A stretch of 64,000 nt of DNA from assembly GCA_016871755.1 (NCBI GenBank), contig VHCJ01000004.1:162909-226908 (forward strand), in the 5' to 3' direction. Under the pieces are notes generated by a model. It did not search any database and had not been told where the DNA came from. It saw only the letters and a list, made by a program, of their open reading frames with translations. The DNA is from Verrucomicrobiota bacterium (GTDB lineage Bacteria > Verrucomicrobiota > Verrucomicrobiia > Opitutales > Opitutaceae). Shown here piece after piece: positions 63,954 through 64,000 of this stretch (positions are counted from its first letter, which is position 1; each line of letters opens with the position of its first letter). Made by a program: the position numbers and the translations under genes.

Positions 63954-64000
63954 GCTGTCCCGACGGAGGGAGGCCGGAGGCCGACCGGAGTCGGGGCAGC
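63954..64000. repeat. Imperfect palindrome running into the window edge
   Basis: GCTGTCCCGAC at 63954-63964 is followed, 25 bases later, by GTCGGGGCAGC at 63990-64000, an 11-base inverted repeat with one G-T type mismatch. The bases before the left arm (GGTTGTCGTTGAA) could extend the stem beyond the window. The loop GGAGGGAGGCCGGAGGCC is itself repetitive. It looks like a REP-type or mobile-element end, but it is cut by the window. Confidence 0.45.

Larger units (their letters stand above)
63134..64000. other. Gene-poor right end of window
   Basis: About 870 bases with no convincing gene. Short open frames on both strands are Arg/Pro-rich shadows. Base composition falls toward A+T after about 63,500, unlike the rest of the window. 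It contains the transposase remnant at 63496-63537 and an inverted repeat at the very end, both listed separately. Confidence 0.6.

Overview
The window is high-GC (roughly two-thirds G+C by eye) bacterial chromosome, densely coded on both strands, with many neighbouring genes overlapping by ATGA, GTGA or TTGA. The mix of a DUF1552/DUF1592 secreted cytochrome pair, a PVC-type membrane-bound dehydrogenase fused to HEAT repeats and cytochrome c, DapA/DapB next to RuvA, and a PilT ATPase points to a Verrucomicrobiota member, probably near Opitutales. That assignment is inference from gene content. No 16S or phage module is present; the only transposon trace is a 14-codon remnant near the right edge.

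Layout. 1-493: partial peptide ABC permease (YejB type). 859-7564 (+): acyl carrier protein/dehydratase fusion, ketosynthase, SDR, MGDG-synthase-like glycosyltransferase and two GT4 enzymes. 7561-12855 (-): LPG-synthase-type membrane protein, two GT4 enzymes and an alpha-oxoamine synthase. 12957-18151 (+): methyltransferase, large membrane protein, NAD-dependent epimerase and a polyprenyl-type GT2. Together 0.9-18 kb looks like one glycolipid or envelope-glycan locus with its own acyl-chain chemistry; the convergent alpha-oxoamine synthase suggests a sphingoid-like long-chain base. 18-27 kb is housekeeping and regulation: LuxR response regulator, tRNA-Lys, ECF sigma/anti-sigma pair, ruvA-dapB-dapA, pilT, an NtrC-type regulator and galE. 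27.4-30.4 kb holds a second ketosynthase, an ACP and a CrtI-like flavoprotein.

30.6-40.2 kb is a sugar-acid locus: GntP permease, HpcH/HpaI aldolase, a double-length altronate/galactarate dehydratase relative, a complete ribose-type ABC transporter and an RraA-like protein. Then come rsgA and the DUF1552/DUF1592 pair (41.4-47.0 kb), tRNA-Cys, an MFS exporter, a small anchored protein, proS, clpS and two small clpS-linked genes. 52.6-52.9 kb is a convergent gap with a possible structured RNA. 52.9-59.6 kb (-) is a translationally coupled operon of tandem alpha/beta hydrolase, enolase-superfamily enzyme and PVC dehydrogenase-cytochrome. The right end has fluC/crcB, a PagL-like outer-membrane protein, an ornithine-cyclodeaminase homologue overlapping an aminotransferase, and about 0.9 kb without genes that holds an ISL3-like transposase remnant and a palindrome running into the window edge.

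Protein family calls rest on motifs read by eye; no database search was run.
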